Source: Granulicella sp. dw_53
Lineage (GTDB): Bacteria; Acidobacteriota; Terriglobia; Terriglobales; Acidobacteriaceae
Direction of reading: 5' to 3'
Assembly (NCBI RefSeq): GCF_018449545.1
Contig: NZ_JAAVUR010000004.1
Coordinates: 248,001-312,000, forward strand
Length of the DNA: 64,000 bases
The notes under the pieces are model-generated. The model was given only the letters and a program-made list of their open reading frames with translations. It ran no database searches and had not been told where the DNA came from. How positions within the stretch are numbered: position 1 is the first letter of the stretch; every line of letters begins with the position of its first letter. Below, piece after piece: positions 61,016-64,000 of this stretch. Made by a program: the position numbers and the translations under genes.

Positions 61016-64000
61016 CTAGAAGAGAATTCTCAAGCTGAACTGGAATTCACGGTTGTCGTTAGCTTGCGTAATGGCACCGAAGGTTGTGCTGCTCGCCGTA
61101 GTCACTCCTCCCGTACCATTCGGCGTAAACGTGGTGGGCACTTGTACGCCTTGCGTAAGCGGGTTGAAGAAGTTCGGATGATTGGCAAGGTTGAAGCCTT
61201 CCACTCGGAACTGTCCGTTGACTCGCTCGTAGATTGGGAACGAACGCGCCAGTGTCATATCGAGTTCGGTATAACGTGGTCCTGTCACGATATTGCGTCC
61301 GGCATTTCCTAACTGACCCGTTTGCGAGTATGTCGTGACACCCGCCGTTGTTGTAGGAGTTGCCGCCAAAGCAAAGGCATGCGTGTTGAACCACTCCTGG
61401 ACGGTATGAGTCTTAGCCCCGGTTACAGAATCGACCGAAGCATTTGGATCACCCACTAAATTCGGACGATCAGCATTACCAAAGGTTCCGCTTCCGTTCG
61501 TCGATGAGTTGGAGATGGTGAAGGGACGGCCAGTCTGGAAGCTGAAGATACCTGAGAGTTGAAAGCCGCCAGCGAGTGCCGACCCGAATCCATGATTCAG
61601 GAAAGGCTTGTTGTGCCCGAACGGAAGCTGATAGACCGGGCTGATGACGAGTCTATGGCGAACATCGAAGTCTGAGAGACCTCGATCGGCACGCAAATTG
61701 AAAGAGTTCTGTACGGTCCCGGAGGAGTTGCTACCGCTTCCAATACCACCACCGCCATCGATCGACTTAGCAAAGGTATACGCAACCAGGAATGACAAAC
61801 CATCGGTGAATTGCTGCCGAAGACTTGTCTGAAGGGAATGAAACTCAGAGTTCGCACGGGTGTTTTGGCTTGTGATGTTCGAGAAGCTGCTGTATGGCCT
61901 GCCTGCTTGAGTAAAGCCAGCGGATGTAGGTGCAGCCGGATTGATCTGATTAGAGTTGATGCTCAAAGGAAGCTTTGTGCCCTTCGAACCGAAGTAAGTG
62001 ACCTCCGCGACCATTGCCTTGGAAAGTGCTTGCTGAACTCCGAGGCTCCACTCTGTGATGTACGGCGTGCTGTAGTTGGGACTGATGCTCAGACCGGTTA
62101 GAATCGCCTGGCAACCTGTGGTGCCTTGGACCGTGCAGGGATTGTAGACCGATGTCCCTAGCCCAGGAAACGGATTGGCAAGGGTAATCGGGGTCGCGGC
62201 AGTCGCTGTAAACGTAGGGACTGCGCGGAACGGAAACTGCGTACCATTCGTCAGGAATTGGTTGTACAACAATGGAGTGTTGTAAAACATTCCGCCCGCA
62301 CCCTTAACCACTGTCTTCTCACTCCCGAATGGCTGCCATGCAAAGCCAACCCTAGGGGCAAAGTTATTCCAGTCGTAGTTATAGAGGTGTTTGTAATTGC
62401 CGTTGCCTGCAGTAATGAACTGCCCTTGGGTCAGGCTGAAGTTCGAGAGCGTGTTCTTCCCGGAGTAGACCGGCTGATCAAGCTCCCAACGCAGTCCAAG
62501 ATTCAGGGTAAGATGCGGCGTAACCTTCCAGTCGTCCAATACAAACAAGTGATCGCTCTGGAAGTTCAGGTACACAGTAGGCGCCGTAGTTCCAACGGAC
62601 GAGGTATAGGTATAACCGAGCAGAAAGTCGGCCATTGAATCTCCCGTCTTATTGCGGGTCGTAGCGGCTCCCAACGTGCCCGGCAAATTCGCATCCGAGA
62701 TACTGAAGGCTCCTCGCCCTGAGCTCGTGATGATGTTAGTAGCACGAGCTAACAAGAAGTCGACGCCAGCTTTGAACGTGTGATTCTTATGATTCCATGT
62801 CAGCACATCGACGAGCTGATAGTGGTCATCCCAACGGTCCTGAGGCAGGTTGGTTGCGCCACCAATAGTCGAGTAACCAGCAACGGTAGTGTTGGGGAGA
62901 CCGGTGTTATTGGCGTAACCCGCCTGGGTGAAGTATGGCCCTCCTGGCAGCCCGGGGTAAGAGAGTGTCGTCGCATCTTGCTGGATGCGAGGTTGCACAA
63001 GCCGCTGGAAGCCGGCCCGTACCTCATTGATCAGGTTAGGAGTGAAGATCCGGTCATAGACGACGTTCGCAAGGGTCGAGTGTTGATCAGTGAAGCAGCC
63101 AAAGTTCGGAAGGACATAGGACGAGCAAAGAGAGTTGGACGGCTCAAATGCTGGATCACGGAAGTAGTTCCAGGTCCCGTTCAGAGAGTCCTTCTCGGAT
63201 ATCTTGTGGTCGATCTTGAGCGATTCCTCGTTCATGTTTTCGACGCGGGTTTCGCTGAAGTTAAAGTTGTTAGACGGAACGGCACTGGAGCCGGCAATAT
63301 TCGGAGTGGGATAGCCAAGTTTGGCGATGGTCTGTGCCGCGGCGCCCGCTGTTGAAGTCCATTGCGGCAGGCTCGTCAAGTTGTAAACCTTGGTCGTACC
63401 GCTCGTGGAGACAGGCGTCAGAGGGGCGCCGGTGTTCGGATTGTAGAGCGTGGAAGTAGTAGTAAAGAGGCCGTTGTAGACCTGGTCGCGAGTCGGCACC
63501 GTGGCCAATGCCGTTACCGCACGGCCGATGCGCTGCCCTTCATAGCCGAAGAAAAAGAAGGTCTTGTCCTTCCATATCGGCCCACCGATTGTTCCTCCGA
63601 AGGTGTTCTGACGAAAGGCAGGCGTCTTGGCTCCAGCCGGATTGAAATACGGCTTCGCATCCGTGACCTGGTTACGGATAAACTCATACGCCGAGCCGTG
63701 GAAGGTGTTAGTGCCCGACTTCGTGATGATGTTCAACTGGCCGCCAGACATACGGCCGTACTCAGCAGAGTAGACACCCGTCAACAGCTTGAACTCTTGA
63801 ATCACCTCAACTGAGGGACGGAACGAAGGCTGCGCCACACCCATGTCGTTGTCGTAAGTTCCGTTCACCGTGAACTGATTACTGATCTCCGATGCGCCAG
63901 CAATGTTGATACCGCCGCGAAATCCAAGCGTCGAGTTTTGCGCTGGCTGATAGGCGGCTGGAGAGAGCAACGCGAGAGAGTAAAACTGCCGATTCGCCAG
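61016..64000 (-). CDS. Oar-like TonB-dependent receptor, partial
   Basis: Runs off the right window edge, so its 5' end (signal peptide and carboxypeptidase-regulatory domain) is not seen. About 995 residues are visible. They begin in the plug (FRGGINIAGASEISNQFTVNGTYDNDM, SVEVIQEFKLLTGVYSAEYGRMSGGQLNIITKSGTNTFHGSAYEF). The barrel follows and ends in REFQFSLRILF, with a C-terminal aromatic as needed for barrel assembly. It resembles the receptor at 2258-5692 in order and many motifs, but clearly differs in sequence. As first gene of the rightmost cluster it probably supplies the substrate handled by the downstream lipoproteins. Confidence 0.9.
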   Translation of the reverse strand: MANRQFYSLALLSPAAYQPAQNSTLGFRGGINIAGASEISNQFTVNGTYDNDMGVAQPSFRPSVEVIQEFKLLTGVYSAEYGRMSGGQLNIITKSGTNTFHGSAYEFIRNQVTDAKPYFNPAGAKTPAFRQNTFGGTIGGPIWKDKTFFFFGYEGQRIGRAVTALATVPTRDQVYNGLFTTTSTLYNPNTGAPLTPVSTSGTTKVYNLTSLPQWTSTAGAAAQTIAKLGYPTPNIAGSSAVPSNNFNFSETRVENMNEESLKIDHKISEKDSLNGTWNYFRDPAFEPSNSLCSSYVLPNFGCFTDQHSTLANVVYDRIFTPNLINEVRAGFQRLVQPRIQQDATTLSYPGLPGGPYFTQAGYANNTGLPNTTVAGYSTIGGATNLPQDRWDDHYQLVDVLTWNHKNHTFKAGVDFLLARATNIITSSGRGAFSISDANLPGTLGAATTRNKTGDSMADFLLGYTYTSSVGTTAPTVYLNFQSDHLFVLDDWKVTPHLTLNLGLRWELDQPVYSGKNTLSNFSLTQGQFITAGNGNYKHLYNYDWNNFAPRVGFAWQPFGSEKTVVKGAGGMFYNTPLLYNQFLTNGTQFPFRAVPTFTATAATPITLANPFPGLGTSVYNPCTVQGTTGCQAILTGLSISPNYSTPYITEWSLGVQQALSKAMVAEVTYFGSKGTKLPLSINSNQINPAAPTSAGFTQAGRPYSSFSNITSQNTRANSEFHSLQTSLRQQFTDGLSFLVAYTFAKSIDGGGGIGSGSNSSGTVQNSFNLRADRGLSDFDVRHRLVISPVYQLPFGHNKPFLNHGFGSALAGGFQLSGIFSFQTGRPFTISNSSTNGSGTFGNADRPNLVGDPNASVDSVTGAKTHTVQEWFNTHAFALAATPTTTAGVTTYSQTGQLGNAGRNIVTGPRYTELDMTLARSFPIYERVNGQFRVEGFNLANHPNFFNPLTQGVQVPTTFTPNGTGGVTTASSTTFGAITQANDNREFQFSLRILF

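Noticed and set aside
61016..64000. Start codon of the second receptor at 63970
   Set aside because: The frame stays open to the window edge and the visible sequence begins inside the plug domain, so the gene is cut by the window.

Overview
The window looks like a chromosomal segment of a soil acidobacterium (class Terriglobia; Granulicella/Edaphobacter/Terriglobus-like). This is an inference from three things: two Oar-type TonB-dependent receptors with an N-terminal carboxypeptidase-regulatory domain, a HTH-TPR regulator type common in that phylum, and many secreted or lipoprotein enzymes. No rRNA or species marker is present, so the assignment stays at phylum or class level.

Layout. (1) 1-11.9 kb: a HTH-TPR regulator, an Oar-like receptor, a secreted bicupin plus PQQ-dependent dehydrogenase operon, and a divergent CoA-transferase/thiolase operon. 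Three copies of the direct-repeat motif GCGAAA-N4-RCGAAA lie in the intergenic regions and tie these units into a probable local regulon. (2) 11.9-26.1 kb: a patatin-like membrane protein, a di-heme cytochrome, a GMC oxidoreductase, a lipoprotein hydrolase, isolated hypA-hypB, a TPR protein, a DUF4331 protein and a PEP-CTERM protein. A scar between the GMC and cytochrome genes records a former tandem duplication of that pair.

(3) 26.4-36.1 kb: a 9.6-kb integrated element between a 20-bp direct repeat; the right copy is the 3' end of an intact tRNA-Ser(GCU). It carries a tyrosine integrase, a divergent DUF2971/membrane-protein cargo pair, an HK97-type prohead protease and major capsid protein, small phage-like genes, a probable replication protein, an excisionase-like HTH protein, 11-bp iteron-like repeats and an XRE repressor. 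I see no terminase, portal or tail gene, so it resembles a capsid-encoding phage satellite rather than a whole prophage. This is the most unusual system in the window.

(4) 36.2-52 kb: mostly housekeeping genes: an APC permease, pyrophosphatase, purS, hemE-hemH-hemY, a tandem glycine riboswitch followed by an unknown gene and gcvP, a GAF-ANTAR regulator, an FAD oxidoreductase, DUF4142 and DUF4159 proteins, and an SDR behind two tandem palindromes. (5) 52.3-64 kb: a same-strand cluster read leftwards: Oar-like receptor (5' end off the window), DUF885-like lipoprotein, two paralogous M20-fold lipoproteins with substituted metal ligands, and a MacB-type ABC ATPase with two permeases. It may handle peptides at the cell envelope, but no substrate can be read from the sequence.
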